DNA from: Streptoalloteichus hindustanus
GTDB taxonomy: Bacteria; Actinomycetota; Actinomycetes; Mycobacteriales; Pseudonocardiaceae
NCBI RefSeq assembly: GCF_900129375.1
Contig: NZ_FQVN01000004.1
Coordinates: forward strand, 310,001-374,000
DNA: 64,000 nucleotides
Direction: 5' to 3'
In this document: positions 1 through 9,165 of the stretch, piece by piece
Layout of the letters: every line of letters begins with the position of its first letter
Position numbering within the stretch: position 1 is the stretch's first letter
Notes under the pieces: model-generated
Database searches by the model: none
What the model saw: the letters and a program-made list of their open reading frames with translations, nothing else
What the model was told of the DNA's origin: nothing
Translations under genes and position numbers: made by a program

Positions 1-1162
1 ACCGCCGGTGGCAGAAGGACGTCGCCTCCGCCCGGTTGGCCGTCCGGCGCGCCGAGTCGTGGTACAGCCGCCGCAGCGGGTTCTCCGCCGAGCCGCCGGG
101 CAGCAGCTTGCCCGGGACCTTCGGCTCGGTGGCCTCCGGGTGGTTGATCGCGTCCGACAGGTGGCGGGCGCTCATCTTCACCGGCTCGTCGGACAGCCGG
201 AACGTGATGTACGGCGTGACCCGGTCGAAGATCGACCCCTGCCTGGCGGGCAGGTACCACGCGGAGTCGAAGCGCATGCCCATCTCCGAGCCGACGACCC
301 GGTCCGGGATCGACACCGTCCCGGGGACGGTGAACCTGTAGGTGATGCGCATGACGCCGGTCGCCTTCTGCTCACCGTGCGCCTGGTCGGCGGGCTGGGC
401 CGGGGAGTACGCCCGGAACGACGTCGTCGGCTGCGCGATCCACGTCGGCAGGTTGGTGTACTTGCCGTTCGGCCCGGCCATCTGGCAGGCGTTGGCGTTG
501 GGCCACCCCTGGCAGTGCGCCTGCACGTCCAGCATCGTGGTGGCTTCGCGGAAGCGGCCGCTGGCCCGCACCTCGGTCATGTCCAGCGCGTAGTCGGTGA
601 ACCGGTGGGCCGCGCTGCCGGGCATCACCTCCCTCTTCCCGTACCCGACGACGGTCACCTTCGCGGTGAACGCGCCGGTCGTGAAACAGATGACGAAACA
701 CCGTTCGGTCTTGTTGTAGAGGACGAAGAGCTGGCAGTAGGCGAAGTGGTTCTTGATCCACCCCTGGTCGCGGGAGGACACCCGCCAGTTGTTCCGGCAC
801 TCCTGCGGAGTGATGTAGTCGTAGCGGTTGGCCGGGGCCGGGGCGGTGTGCTGCTCGCTCGGCGCCGCGTAGGTGGCGCCGTGCCGCTGGGCCAGTTCCT
901 GTTCCCGAGTGGGATCGCTGACCGTGGGCGGGGAGTCCGCGCCCCGCGGGGACTCCAGCCCCATCGTCGCCGGCCGCACGCCGTCCTTCAGCAACTCGCG
1001 GTTGAGCCCCTCGGTGTCGTTGACCCATCGGGGATCGGTGGTCAGACCCGCATAGGAGAACTGTCTTTCCCGCTCGTCACCGACTGCCGCGCCCTGTGGT
1101 GCCGCGGCCACCACAGCCAGGGCCGTCAACGCGAACGCGGATAACCAGGTGCGTCTGCGCAT
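1..1162 (-). CDS. Secreted NucA/NucB-like protein, C-terminus cut by window edge
   Basis: The reading frame starts at an ATG preceded by an AAGGAG-type ribosome binding site and runs off the left edge after 387 codons. An N-terminal signal peptide (MRRRTWLSAFALTALAVVAA, then PQGAA) indicates Sec export. The middle (about residues 120-260) is a Cys-containing beta-rich region with an ECRNNW start. The end contains the pattern FDRVTPYITFRLSD, then PLRRLYHDSA and NRAEATSFC, which I associate with actinobacterial secreted proteins ending in a NucA/NucB-type deoxyribonuclease domain. The last motif of that domain (Cys-Asp-Glu-x-Pro-Phe) would lie outside the window, so nuclease activity cannot be judged. 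Family assignment is from remembered patterns and is moderately sure; secretion is more certain. Confidence 0.72.
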   Translation of the reverse strand, partial: MRRRTWLSAFALTALAVVAAAPQGAAVGDERERQFSYAGLTTDPRWVNDTEGLNRELLKDGVRPATMGLESPRGADSPPTVSDPTREQELAQRHGATYAAPSEQHTAPAPANRYDYITPQECRNNWRVSSRDQGWIKNHFAYCQLFVLYNKTERCFVICFTTGAFTAKVTVVGYGKREVMPGSAAHRFTDYALDMTEVRASGRFREATTMLDVQAHCQGWPNANACQMAGPNGKYTNLPTWIAQPTTSFRAYSPAQPADQAHGEQKATGVMRITYRFTVPGTVSIPDRVVGSEMGMRFDSAWYLPARQGSIFDRVTPYITFRLSDEPVKMSARHLSDAINHPEATEPKVPGKLLPGGSAENPLRRLYHDSARRTANRAEATSFCHRR

Positions 1163-1385
1163 CAGCGCGCTCCTTCGTCACAGAATCGGACAAGGCGCGC
1201 GGTTATCCGACCATTTCCCCTTCCGCGGTGGAACCGCCGGTCGAGCGCGGCCGAACAGACCCCCGGACAGTCAAGTCACGGGACAACGAATCAACGTCGC
1301 GCCCGAACGCGCCGCCGGTGAGACGAGGTTGGTCAACTCGCATGTGATCGATACGTCATCTGCTCGTTGTTCGCCGGGGCAGGCG

Positions 1386-1872
1386 TCAGGGGCGCGGGTA
1401 GAAGCGCTTTTCCCACTCCCGGAGGTTGTCGACGCCTTCGCGGACGAAGGGGGTGAACACGGCGAGGCCCAGCAGGCAGCGGTTGACGAGGTTGGCGGGG
1501 AAGCGCGGCGGTTTGACGAAGTCGACGAACAACACCACCCGCGTGTGGCGGGAGTGGTTCCACGCCTCGTGTTCGTAGGCGTCGTCGACGACGATGCGGG
1601 CGGTGTTGCGGGCCGAGACGACGCCGTAACCGCCCAGGAGGAACACCTTCCAGGCGGTCGTCCTGGGTGATGGTGCGGACGTCGGTGACGATGTCCTGGA
1701 ACGTGGGGAGCCGGGCGCGGTCGGCGAGGACGGCGTCCAGCTCGGCGCGGATGGCCGGCCACTCCCGCTCCAGGTCCCGCGCCCAGGGGAAGCACGCGGT
1801 GTCGTACACGGTCCGGTTGCCCAGCTTCGCGCAGGCGACGTTGAGGCGCTCCACCGCCGCCACGACGCGCAT
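1386..1872 (-). pseudogene. Aspartyl/asparaginyl beta-hydroxylase remnant, frameshifted and internally deleted
   Basis: The N-terminal part (MRVVAAVERLNVACAKLGNR) and the C-terminal part (EHEAWNHSRHTRVVLFVDF, then FPANLVNR and REWEKRFYPRP) belong to the bacterial aspartyl/asparaginyl beta-hydroxylase family, Fe(II)/2-oxoglutarate enzymes. They lie in different frames. One extra base near 1653-1654 changes the frame just before the conserved W-K-V-F-L-L-G-G-Y-G block. In addition the central block that normally carries the IPG region, the first metal-binding His and the HLGL strand (roughly 70 residues) is missing between NTARI and VVDD. Only the distal His (EHEAWN) remains. With the core metal site gone the gene cannot make an active enzyme even if the extra base is a sequencing error. 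Confidence 0.72.
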
Positions 1873-2145
1873 CAGCAGCCGGGTTCACCGGCTCGGGCGA
1901 CCCATCGGGGCCACGCCGGGCGTCGCGAAGGCCTGCTCGGCGCCACGGCGAAGGGGCCACTACGAGAATGCCCCGACCCGCGACTTCGCACGACTCGTCA
2001 GCCCGGGAGAGGGACGGACACCCGGCCGCGCCGCCAGGAGACCACGACCACACCACCAACCGCACGAGCCCGGGAAGAAGATCCGCACTCCCTCGGTTGG
2101 GCGGATGCGGGAGACCGATCGGAGTAACCCGGAACGAGGGGGATC

Positions 2146-3279
2146 ATGGCCAGGCAGTGGGTGGCGGGATTCCGCAGCGCGGTGGTCAGCCCGTACGAGG
2201 CGATCCAGTTCGTCGAGCCGCGCGGCTTCCGCGACCAGACAGTGCGCCAGGTGCTGCGCATGGCGGGCGGCGGCGACGAACTGCGGGTGCGGCTCTCCAA
2301 CCGCCACGGCCGGTCCGCCCTGGTCATCGGTGAGGCCCGGGTCGCCGAGCGCGGCGTCGCCGGCGGGATCATCCCCGAGACCGACACCGCGCTGCGTTTC
2401 GACGGCGCCAGCGACGTGGTCGTCCCGGCCGGCGAGGAGGTGGTCAGCGACCCGGTCGCCCTGCCCGTCGCGGCGGGCGCCGACCTCGTCCTCAGCCTTC
2501 ACCTGCCGGAGGAGACCGGCCTGGCGACCTGGTCGCACCAGTCCGGCGAACCGACCTACGTCGCGCGCGGGAACCGGGCCGGGGCGGCGGATCTCCCCGG
2601 GGCGGAGCGGGTCGAGGCCCGGTTCCTCGTGACCGGGGTGGACGTGCTCGCGCCCGAGGGCACCGCCGTGGCCGTCGCGTTCGGCGACTCCTGGTTCGGG
2701 GGCGTGGGCACCACCGTCGGCGCCAACCGGCGGTCCGTCGACGTGCTCAACGAGCGGCTGGGGCGTGGCTGGGTCGTCAACCAGGGCATCGCCGGAAACC
2801 GGCTGCTGACCGACGAGATCGGGGAACGCGCCCTGGCGCGTTTCGACCGGGACGTGCTGTCCGTGCCGGGCGCCACCCACGTGCTGGTGCACTTCGGCAT
2901 CAACGACCTGGCCCTGCCCGGCATGTTCGGCCTGCCGCCCGCCACGGCCGACGAGCTGGTGGCCGGGTTCACCGAGCTGGCCCGCCGGGCGCGCGAGGCC
3001 GGCATGGCGATCCACGCCGCGACGATCGGCCCGTTCGCCGGTGCGATCTACCCCGGCCACAACACCCCCGAGGGGCTCGCCAGGCGGCGCGAGGTCAACG
3101 AGTGGATCCGCACCGGCGACGCCTTCGACGCGGTCTTCGACGTCGCGCGCGCCGTGGCGGACCCGGCGCGGCCGGACCACATCCGCCCCGAGTTCGACTG
3201 CGGGGACGGCATGCACCTCAACGACGCCGGAGCCCGGGCCATGGCCGAGTCGGTCGACCTCGACGCGCTCCGGCTCTGA
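2146..3279 (+). CDS. SGNH/GDSL-family hydrolase (esterase-like)
   Basis: This is a 377-aa cytoplasmic protein with no signal peptide. About 165 N-terminal residues form a beta-sandwich-like region. The SGNH catalytic domain follows: the nucleophile block FGDSW near residue 181, a Gly-containing QGIAGN block, the Asn block HFGIND near 252, and the Asp/His pair in DGMHLND near 355. This architecture is typical of actinobacterial GDSL lipases/esterases that remove acyl or acetyl groups from small molecules or sugars. The substrate is not predictable. The start is an ATG after a GAGGGGG sequence. The gene stands alone and converges with the FAD oxidoreductase across a short tandem-repeat spacer. 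A second, frameshifted member of the family lies at 18.2-19.4 kb. Confidence 0.86.
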   Translation: MARQWVAGFRSAVVSPYEAIQFVEPRGFRDQTVRQVLRMAGGGDELRVRLSNRHGRSALVIGEARVAERGVAGGIIPETDTALRFDGASDVVVPAGEEVVSDPVALPVAAGADLVLSLHLPEETGLATWSHQSGEPTYVARGNRAGAADLPGAERVEARFLVTGVDVLAPEGTAVAVAFGDSWFGGVGTTVGANRRSVDVLNERLGRGWVVNQGIAGNRLLTDEIGERALARFDRDVLSVPGATHVLVHFGINDLALPGMFGLPPATADELVAGFTELARRAREAGMAIHAATIGPFAGAIYPGHNTPEGLARRREVNEWIRTGDAFDAVFDVARAVADPARPDHIRPEFDCGDGMHLNDAGARAMAESVDLDALRL

Positions 3280-3280
3280 C

Positions 3281-3380
3281 CGTCCACTATGAACCATCCA
3301 CTGTGAACCATCCACTGCGGACAGTCCTACTGCGGGCAGTCCCGTTGCGGGAAGTCCCAGTGCGACAGTCCTCACGCGAC
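3281..3380. repeat. Array of seven degenerate 14-15 bp tandem repeats
   Basis: Directly after the hydrolase stop codon the spacer consists of consecutive units resembling CATCCACTGTGAAC, CATCCACTGCGGAC and AGTCCTACTGCGGG, which grow less similar to the right. The units are 14 bp, with two of 15 bp. The array ends about 40 bp before the stop codon of the opposite gene, so it sits between two convergent genes. No function is evident. Confidence 0.75.
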
Positions 3381-3420
3381 CGTCGCGCCCCTCGCGCCCT
3401 CACGCCGCGCCCCGGGCTCG

Positions 3421-4635
3421 TCAGTGCGCGTCGTCGATGCCCTGGTAGTGGCCGAGCGACACCTCGCGGATCTTCTCGTCCGACCAGGAGTCGAACCGGT
3501 CCGGCGCGAGGCGGTCGGGGTCGACCAGGACGTCGCCGGTCCCCAGGACCAGGTTCGCGAGCTGGCGGCCCACGCCGCCGGCGTGGGTGATCCAGGAGGC
3601 CGCCGCGAACCACAGCCCCGGGACACCGGCCGCCGGACCCACCAGGGGCAGCTCGTCGGGGGTGAGGGCGAACGCGCCGTTGTACCGGCGGCCCAGGGGG
3701 GCGTCGCGGAACGCCGGCACCAACCGGGTCGCCTCGGCGACGGCGGCGCCGAACCGCGCCTCGGGAAAGGGGCTCTCGGCCGACGTGAGCGCCGGGGACG
3801 GCGTCCACGGGATCGGGGCGTGCGAGTAGGTGCCCAGCCCGTAGCGGCGACCGTGCCGCCGGGTGTAGACCGCGTGGTCGGGATAGCGCACGACCGGCGC
3901 GTCGATGGGGGTGTCGTCGAGGTCGGGCAGGTCCGCGGTGAACACGTAGGGGTGCTGGACAGCGACCACGGGCAGGCGCACTCCGGCGCTGGCCGCCAGG
4001 ACCGGGCCCCAGACGCCCGTCGCCAGCACGACCTGGTCCGCGCGCAGCAGCGCGCCGTCCCTGCCCGTGCGGACGCCGACCACCCGGCCCCGCGAGGTTT
4101 CCAGCGCGACCACGGGGGTGTTCCAGCGGAACACGGCGCCGGCCCGCTCGGCGGCGTCCACCAGGACGTGGGTCAGCGCGACCGGGTCGACCGCGCCGTC
4201 GGCCGGGATGTACAGGGCGCCCAGCGCCCGTTCGGCGTCGACCAGCGCCGGGGCCAGCGCGACGGCGTCCGCCCCGTCGAGCACCCGCGCGGCGATGCCC
4301 AGGCCGCGGCCGTGCTCGACGTCCTGGTGGGCCCGGTCCAGCCGGGCCGGGGTGGTGGCGACCTCCAGGCAGCCGACCCGCCAGAAGACCGGCTCCGCCG
4401 CGGCGTGGGGGAGCGCGCGGTAGGTGGCCACGCTGTCCACCGCCAGCGCGGCCAGCTCCGGGGCCGCGTTGAGCTGACCGACGAAGCCCGGGGCCAGCCC
4501 GGTCGATCCGGGCAGCACGTCGCGCGCGCGGGCGTCCACCACCGTCACCCGGTCCTGTCCCAGCCGCGTGAGGTGGTGGGCCACCGAGGCCCCCACCACG
4601 CCGGCGCCAACCACCACCACGTCGTTCGTCGCCAT
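3421..4635 (-). CDS. FAD-dependent oxidoreductase of the DAO/dimethylglycine dehydrogenase type
   Basis: This is a 404-aa flavoprotein. The N-terminal dinucleotide-binding motif is VVVGAGVVGASVAHHL, followed by an acidic strand end (VVDA). The STGLAPGFVGQ block and the C-terminal LPLVGPAAGVPGLWFAAASW block match the DadA/sarcosine-dimethylglycine oxidase fold (DAO, PF01266). Such enzymes oxidise secondary or tertiary amines. The folate-binding GcvT-like domain fused to many dimethylglycine dehydrogenases is absent, so this is a single-domain member. It is monocistronic, on the minus strand, starting with ATG. The nearest upstream gene is the ABC permease about 280 bp away, with no obvious link. 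The substrate is unknown. Confidence 0.85.
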   Translation of the reverse strand: MATNDVVVVGAGVVGASVAHHLTRLGQDRVTVVDARARDVLPGSTGLAPGFVGQLNAAPELAALAVDSVATYRALPHAAAEPVFWRVGCLEVATTPARLDRAHQDVEHGRGLGIAARVLDGADAVALAPALVDAERALGALYIPADGAVDPVALTHVLVDAAERAGAVFRWNTPVVALETSRGRVVGVRTGRDGALLRADQVVLATGVWGPVLAASAGVRLPVVAVQHPYVFTADLPDLDDTPIDAPVVRYPDHAVYTRRHGRRYGLGTYSHAPIPWTPSPALTSAESPFPEARFGAAVAEATRLVPAFRDAPLGRRYNGAFALTPDELPLVGPAAGVPGLWFAAASWITHAGGVGRQLANLVLGTGDVLVDPDRLAPDRFDSWSDEKIREVSLGHYQGIDDAH

Positions 4636-4917
4636 GGGCGGACTCCTCCGTCAGGGGCCGCGCTCGTCCCCACCAGTTCGAACCATCAGCGCCAGGCTAG
4701 GGACCGAGTTGGGCCGCGGGTGCGGGGAACGGAGGAGGACGCGCATTCAGGTGTTCGATCCGAACATGCCGGGAGATCTCGCGGCGACATGAGTTGCGGA
4801 AACAGCACGCCACCCGTGGGTTTCCCGAGCGTCGGGTCGCCAGGAGTCCCCGGCGACCCGACCATCCGCAGTGGACACAGTGGACAGGGTGGGCACTGGG
4901 CCAGAAGCCGCGCCCCG

Positions 4918-5742
4918 CTACACCTCCCGCGCCCGCAGGGCCAGGTACCCGCCGAGCAGGGCGACCGCCGCCCACGCCACGAGGACGACCAGGCCAGCCA
5001 GGGGAGAAAGGCCCGGGTCGGCGCTCTCCCCGACGGTCATGAGCTGGGTGCCCGCGTGGTCGGGGAGGTACCGGGCGACGGGACGCAGCGTCGGGAACCT
5101 GTTGAGCAGCGGGGACAGGACCATGACCAGGACGATCAGCACGGCGGACGCGAGCGCGGTGCCGCGCAGGACGGTGGCCACGCCGACCGACACGGCGTAC
5201 ATCAGCACCAGGTAGACGGCGGCGCCCGCCGTCGTGGGCAGGATGTCCGGGTCGTCGGCGGCGACGGCGTAGTCGCCCAGGCCCCACTGCGTGGCGAGGA
5301 AACCGCCGACCGCGGCGATCACGGCGACCACCGCGGCCGGAACCGCGCCCGCCACGACCTTTCCGAGGTAGAACACGCCACGCCGGGGCACGGCGGCGAG
5401 CGAGGCCCGGATCGTCCCGGAGCCGTACTCGGACCCGACGACCAGCACGGCGAACGCGATCACGAGAACCTGCGCGTAGAGCAGCGGGTAGTGCCCGGAG
5501 TTCACCGGGCTGAAGTCCGCCCGGACGATGTTGAGCTTCTTGTCGAAGGCGTTGCGCACCGACCAGCCGCTGACCGCCCCCAGCACGACGGGCAGCACGC
5601 AGGTGAGGGCCAGCAGGAGCGGAACCGCGCGCAGGGACGCCATCTTCGTCCACTCCGCCCGGATCTGCGCGCCCAGGCCGCTTCCCCCGGAGACCCCCGG
5701 CATCGCGCGCTCCCCGACGAAATCCCTGACGTTCACGTTCAC
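4918..5742 (-). CDS. ABC-2 type transporter permease
   Basis: This is a 274-aa membrane protein with about six hydrophobic helices, beginning with a cytosolic stretch (QIRAEWTKMASLRAV) typical of ABC-2 permeases that pair with a separate ATPase. The GSEYGSGTIRASL motif after the second helix is characteristic. The GTG start overlaps the ATPase stop codon by four bases (GTGA), which fixes the start by translational coupling; an internal ATG at 5703 is the alternative. It would form the membrane part of an exporter with the product of the preceding ATPase gene. That ATPase gene is frameshifted, so the exporter may be inactive as sequenced. Confidence 0.83.
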   Translation of the reverse strand: MNVNVRDFVGERAMPGVSGGSGLGAQIRAEWTKMASLRAVPLLLALTCVLPVVLGAVSGWSVRNAFDKKLNIVRADFSPVNSGHYPLLYAQVLVIAFAVLVVGSEYGSGTIRASLAAVPRRGVFYLGKVVAGAVPAAVVAVIAAVGGFLATQWGLGDYAVAADDPDILPTTAGAAVYLVLMYAVSVGVATVLRGTALASAVLIVLVMVLSPLLNRFPTLRPVARYLPDHAGTQLMTVGESADPGLSPLAGLVVLVAWAAVALLGGYLALRAREV

Positions 5743-6661
5743 GACAACCCCTCCGTGCGGCCCCGGAACTGGGTGCCCTCCGCGGTCAACCGGAGGAAGG
5801 CCTCCTCCAACGGGGCGGTCCGCGTGCTCAACTCGTCGAGTCCGATGTGGTGGGTCGCGGCCAGACGCCCCACCGTGCTGGTGTCGGCGTTGGACACCAG
5901 CACGACCGGCGTTCCGGGTTCCTGCCGCGCGGTCAGGCCCCGCGCGGTGAGGAGCGCGACGAGCTGGGCGGGCGCGGGGGTGCGGGCCACCACGGTCGGG
6001 GCGCAGTGCCGGGCCACGAACTCGTCGGTGGCCATGTCCTCCACCAGCCGGCCGCGGGCGATGAGGACGAGGTGGTCGGCGGTCACGGCCATCTCCGCCA
6101 TGAGGTGGCTGGAGACCAGGACGGCGCGCCCCTCCCGCGCCCACGTGCGGGTCATCGTGCGCATCCACCGCACGCCCTCGGGGTCCAGGCCGTTGAACGG
6201 CTCGTCCAGCACCAGCACGGGCGGATCGCCCAGCAGCGCGGCGGCCAGGCCGAGTCGTTGCGCCATGTGCCCAGCGACAGCGCACCCGCCCGGCGCCGGC
6301 CCACCCCGGCCAACCCGACCAGCTCCAGCACCTCCGCGACCCGGCGGCGCCCGATCCCGTTGGTCCTGGCCAACCACAGCAGGTGGCTGGCCACCGTCCG
6401 TCCCTTGTGGACGGACCGGGCGTCGACCAGCGCGCCGACCCAGCGCAGCGGGTCCGGCAGCTCGGGGTAGGGCCGGCCGTGCACGAGGGCGCGGCCGGAG
6501 GTGGGCCGGCCGAGCCCGAGGAGCATCCGCATCGTCGTCGACTTGCCGGCGCCGTTCGGGCCGAGGAAACCCGTCACCAGGCCGGGTCCGACCGCGAAGG
6601 TCAGGTCGTCCACGGCCGTGACGGCACCGTAGCGCTTGGTCAGTCCGGCGATCTCGATCAT
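5739..6661 (-). pseudogene. ABC transporter ATPase, disrupted by a 2-bp insertion
   Basis: The protein starts MIEIAGLTKRYGAV, has a clear Walker A motif (GFLGPNGAGKSTTMRM), and reads correctly up to the signature region LSLG. There the DNA reads GGC-AC-ATGGCGCAA where the family expects GGC-ATG-GCG-CAA (LSLGMAQRLGLA). The extra AC/CA at about 6263-6267 moves the rest into another frame. That frame continues perfectly: AQRLGLAAALLGDPPVLVLD, Walker B plus EPFNGLDPEG, and the H-loop SSHLMAE, to the stop at 5739. Both halves are well conserved, so either the loss is recent or it is a sequencing error. It would be the partner of the permease at 4918-5742 and is divergent from the sensor kinase/regulator pair that probably controls it. 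Confidence 0.82.
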
Positions 6662-6828
6662 GCCGTCGATCGTGCTGGGCGCGCGGCCCCGGCGCGTCCG
6701 CCCGTGATCTGGACCTGTTCTCACCCCGCCGGCCGAGGCGGACGCCGGACCGGGGGTCGATCTCCGCCCGTGGGCTGTCATTCCGCGGGCTGAGGTCCGC
6801 CGCCCGCGGGCTGCCGTAGGGTGGGCCG

Positions 6829-8025
6829 GTGGGGGCTGACCTGGCAGGACGTGACGTTCCCGTGCGGCGCACGGGAATTCGTGGGCTGCTGGTGGCCGAC
6901 TCCGCCGTCGCGCTCGGACTCCTGGCCACCTACCTCGTCATCGCGTCGCGGACCGAGCAGGCGTGGGGACCGGTGGTGCTGTTGCTGGCCGGCATGAGCC
7001 TGCCGCTCGCGGTGCGCAGGCTCTGGCCCGTCCCCGTGCTCGGTGTGGTCACGGCGCTGTCGTTGCTGTGCGCGATCCTCGGCGTGGTCCGGGAACCGTT
7101 GCTGGCCACCGCGTTCGCCGCCTACACCGTCGCCGTCACGACGTCGCCGCGGCGACTCGCGCCCAACCCCGTCGTCGGAATCGCCGGCGCCACGGTGTTC
7201 CTGGGCGGGCTGGTCGCGGGCACGCCCTACCAGCCCTGGAGCCCGGTGCTGTTCCTGATGGGCGTGGCGCTGGTGGTCATCGCGTGGTCGGCGGGCTGGG
7301 CCGTGCGCGAGCGACGCGAACACGCGGAACAGGTGATGCGCCAGTTCGCCGCCCGGACCGTCACCGACGAGCGCCTGCGGATCGCCAGGGAACTCCACGA
7401 CATCGTCGCCCACCACCTCGGCGTCATCGTGGTCAAGGCCGGGGTCGCCAACCACGTCCTGCCCGACCTGCCGCCCACGGCCCGGGAGGCGTTGCACGCC
7501 ATCGAGACGTCGAGCCGGTCGGCCCTGTCGGAGATGCGGCACATGCTCAGCGTCCTGCGCACCGGAGGCGTCGAGGGCGACGGCGCGCCCGCGCTGCGGC
7601 CGTCGACCGGCCTGTCCGGTCTGCCCGAGCTGCTCGACCGGGTCGCCGCCGCGGAGGTCGACGTCGACCTGCGCGCCGAGAAACTCGACCTCGTGCCGGA
7701 GAGCGCGGGTTTCTCCGCGTACCGCATCGTGCAGGAGGCGCTCACCAACGTGGTCAAGCACGCCGCGCCGGCGCGTTGCCGGGTCAGCCTGGTCGCCTCG
7801 GCCACGAGCCTGCGGATCGAGGTCGTCGACGACGGCCCCGGCCCCGGGACGGCGGGGGAGGGGCACGGCCTGGTCGGGATGCGCGAGCGAGTCGCGCTCT
7901 ACGGCGGCGAGTTCCACGCGGGCGCCGGGCCCGGCGGCGGGTTCGCCGTCACCGCGACCCTGCCCTACGCCCCGAACGGCCGCCAGGAACCAGAAACCGA
8001 CCGGCGGAGCGCGTCGCGGCCATGA
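6829..8025 (+). CDS. NarL-family sensor histidine kinase
   Basis: This is a 398-aa membrane kinase starting at GTG. The first 150 residues contain about five hydrophobic segments, without a large extracellular loop. The HisKA_3 dimerisation/phosphoacceptor box RIARELHDIVAHHLGV places the phosphorylated His near residue 189. The C-terminal HATPase domain shows YRIVQEALTNVVKHA (N box) and VVDDGPG ... GHGLVGMRERV (G boxes). Its stop codon overlaps the regulator start (ATGA). Kinases with a compact membrane sensor next to an ABC-2 exporter commonly sense envelope stress or peptide antibiotics. That role is inference from the divergent exporter genes. Confidence 0.88.
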   Translation: MGADLAGRDVPVRRTGIRGLLVADSAVALGLLATYLVIASRTEQAWGPVVLLLAGMSLPLAVRRLWPVPVLGVVTALSLLCAILGVVREPLLATAFAAYTVAVTTSPRRLAPNPVVGIAGATVFLGGLVAGTPYQPWSPVLFLMGVALVVIAWSAGWAVRERREHAEQVMRQFAARTVTDERLRIARELHDIVAHHLGVIVVKAGVANHVLPDLPPTAREALHAIETSSRSALSEMRHMLSVLRTGGVEGDGAPALRPSTGLSGLPELLDRVAAAEVDVDLRAEKLDLVPESAGFSAYRIVQEALTNVVKHAAPARCRVSLVASATSLRIEVVDDGPGPGTAGEGHGLVGMRERVALYGGEFHAGAGPGGGFAVTATLPYAPNGRQEPETDRRSASRP

Positions 8026-8711
8026 GCGATCCCATCCGCGTGCTCATCGCGGACGACCAAGCCCTGTTGCGCGGCAGCTTCCGCATGCTCGTGGACAGCG
8101 ATCCCGGGCTCACCGCCGTCGGCGAGGCGGAGGACGGGCTCACCGCCGTCGACCTCGCCCGCACCCACCGCCCGGACGTGGTGCTCATGGACATCCGGAT
8201 GCCCAGGATGGACGGTGTGGAGGCGGCCTCCGTCATCCTCGGCGATCCGGCCACCGCGGGGACGCGGATCATCATGCTCACGATGTTCGACCACGACTCG
8301 TACGTCTTCGCGGCGTTGCGGGCGGGCGCCAGCGGGTTCCTGCTCAAGGACGTCACCCCGAACGACCTGCTCCGCGCCATCCACGTCGTCGCGGAGGGCG
8401 AGAGCCTCCTCGCGCCCTCGGTGACCCGCCGCCTGATCGCCGAGTTCTGCCGGACCCCCTCGGGCCCGCCCCAGGAGCCGCCGCCGCGCATCACCGGGCT
8501 CACCGCCCGCGAGCAGGAGGTGCTGACCCTGGTGACCCTCGGCCGCACCAACGCGGAGATCGCGGCGGAGCTGCACCTGAGTTCGGCGACGGTGAAGACC
8601 CACATCGCCCACCTGTTCCGCAAACTCCGCGCCCGCGACCGGGTTCAGCTCGTCATCACCGGCTACCACCACGGCCTCGTCGAACCCGGTCAGGTCCACC
8701 GATCGAGCTGA
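8022..8711 (+). CDS. NarL/LuxR-family response regulator
   Basis: This is a 229-aa protein. The receiver domain (residues 1-120) has the acidic pair IADDQ, the phosphoacceptor Asp in VVLMDIRMPRMDG near residue 57, the conserved Thr/Ser position in IIMLTMFD and Lys in GFLLKDV. A LuxR-type HTH follows: GLTAREQEVLTLVTLGRTNA, then EIAAELHLSSATVKTHI. It is translationally coupled to the kinase gene and very likely its cognate partner. The divergent exporter genes are the obvious candidate target. Confidence 0.92.
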   Translation: MSDPIRVLIADDQALLRGSFRMLVDSDPGLTAVGEAEDGLTAVDLARTHRPDVVLMDIRMPRMDGVEAASVILGDPATAGTRIIMLTMFDHDSYVFAALRAGASGFLLKDVTPNDLLRAIHVVAEGESLLAPSVTRRLIAEFCRTPSGPPQEPPPRITGLTAREQEVLTLVTLGRTNAEIAAELHLSSATVKTHIAHLFRKLRARDRVQLVITGYHHGLVEPGQVHRSS

Positions 8712-9165
8712 CCACGGCCTTTTCGTTGCCGCACAACAACTCGGCGCAACAAGCTCGCGCACCCGTGACGATGTGCGCCGCCGTCGGCGCGGATCTGGTC
8801 CGGATTCGCAGTCGAGGTAACGCAACAGTTCCGGTGCGGCCTCCGTCATCCCGTGCCGCCGGGGTTTCGGGTGAGACGCCCCACTGGCCGAGTTCGCTCG
8901 GTAGGGTTACCGCCGGCGTGGCCGACCGATATCATCACCGGGGTTTGCGCGAACCCGGAGACGGAAAGCGAGGTGAGCGGCACATGCCAGGCGACAGTAC
9001 CGGTGCCTGCGGTGATAGCACCCTCACCTCGCCCGTCGAGGTCGCACGACACTGAGTTTCCCTGACCAGGAAACGACCTGGGCCGTCGTCGGTCCGGGCT
9101 CGGGTGCTTCTGCGCGGGATCGGTTGGTCTGGTTGTGCGCGCTCCTTGATCGAAGGAGCGACGAC
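8712..9165. other. Intergenic, no gene recognised
   Basis: I see no convincing coding region, RNA gene or strong terminator in this 450-bp stretch. Open frames here lack family features and good ribosome binding sites. The segment around 8925-8990 is less GC-rich and could hold a promoter for the small downstream genes. Confidence 0.5.

Noticed and set aside
8-1144. Long plus-strand open frame at the left edge
   Set aside because: It is the antisense shadow of the secreted NucA/NucB-like gene. Its translation is Arg/Gly/Val-rich without family motifs, while the minus strand has a signal peptide and ribosome binding site.
1960-3375. 471-codon minus-strand frame
   Set aside because: It is antisense to the SGNH hydrolase, whose catalytic motifs are clear.
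4795-4917. Possible small gene before the ABC permease
   Set aside because: No ribosome binding site or family pattern. It is probably the downstream untranslated region of the permease.
3424-6621. 1065-codon plus-strand open frame
   Set aside because: It is opposite the FAD oxidoreductase and the ABC genes; low-complexity His/Arg/Gly composition shows it is a GC-bias artefact.
8880-9060. Riboswitch in the 8.9-kb gap
   Set aside because: I checked by eye for known actinobacterial riboswitch cores (c-di-AMP, cobalamin, TPP) and saw no conserved core sequences.
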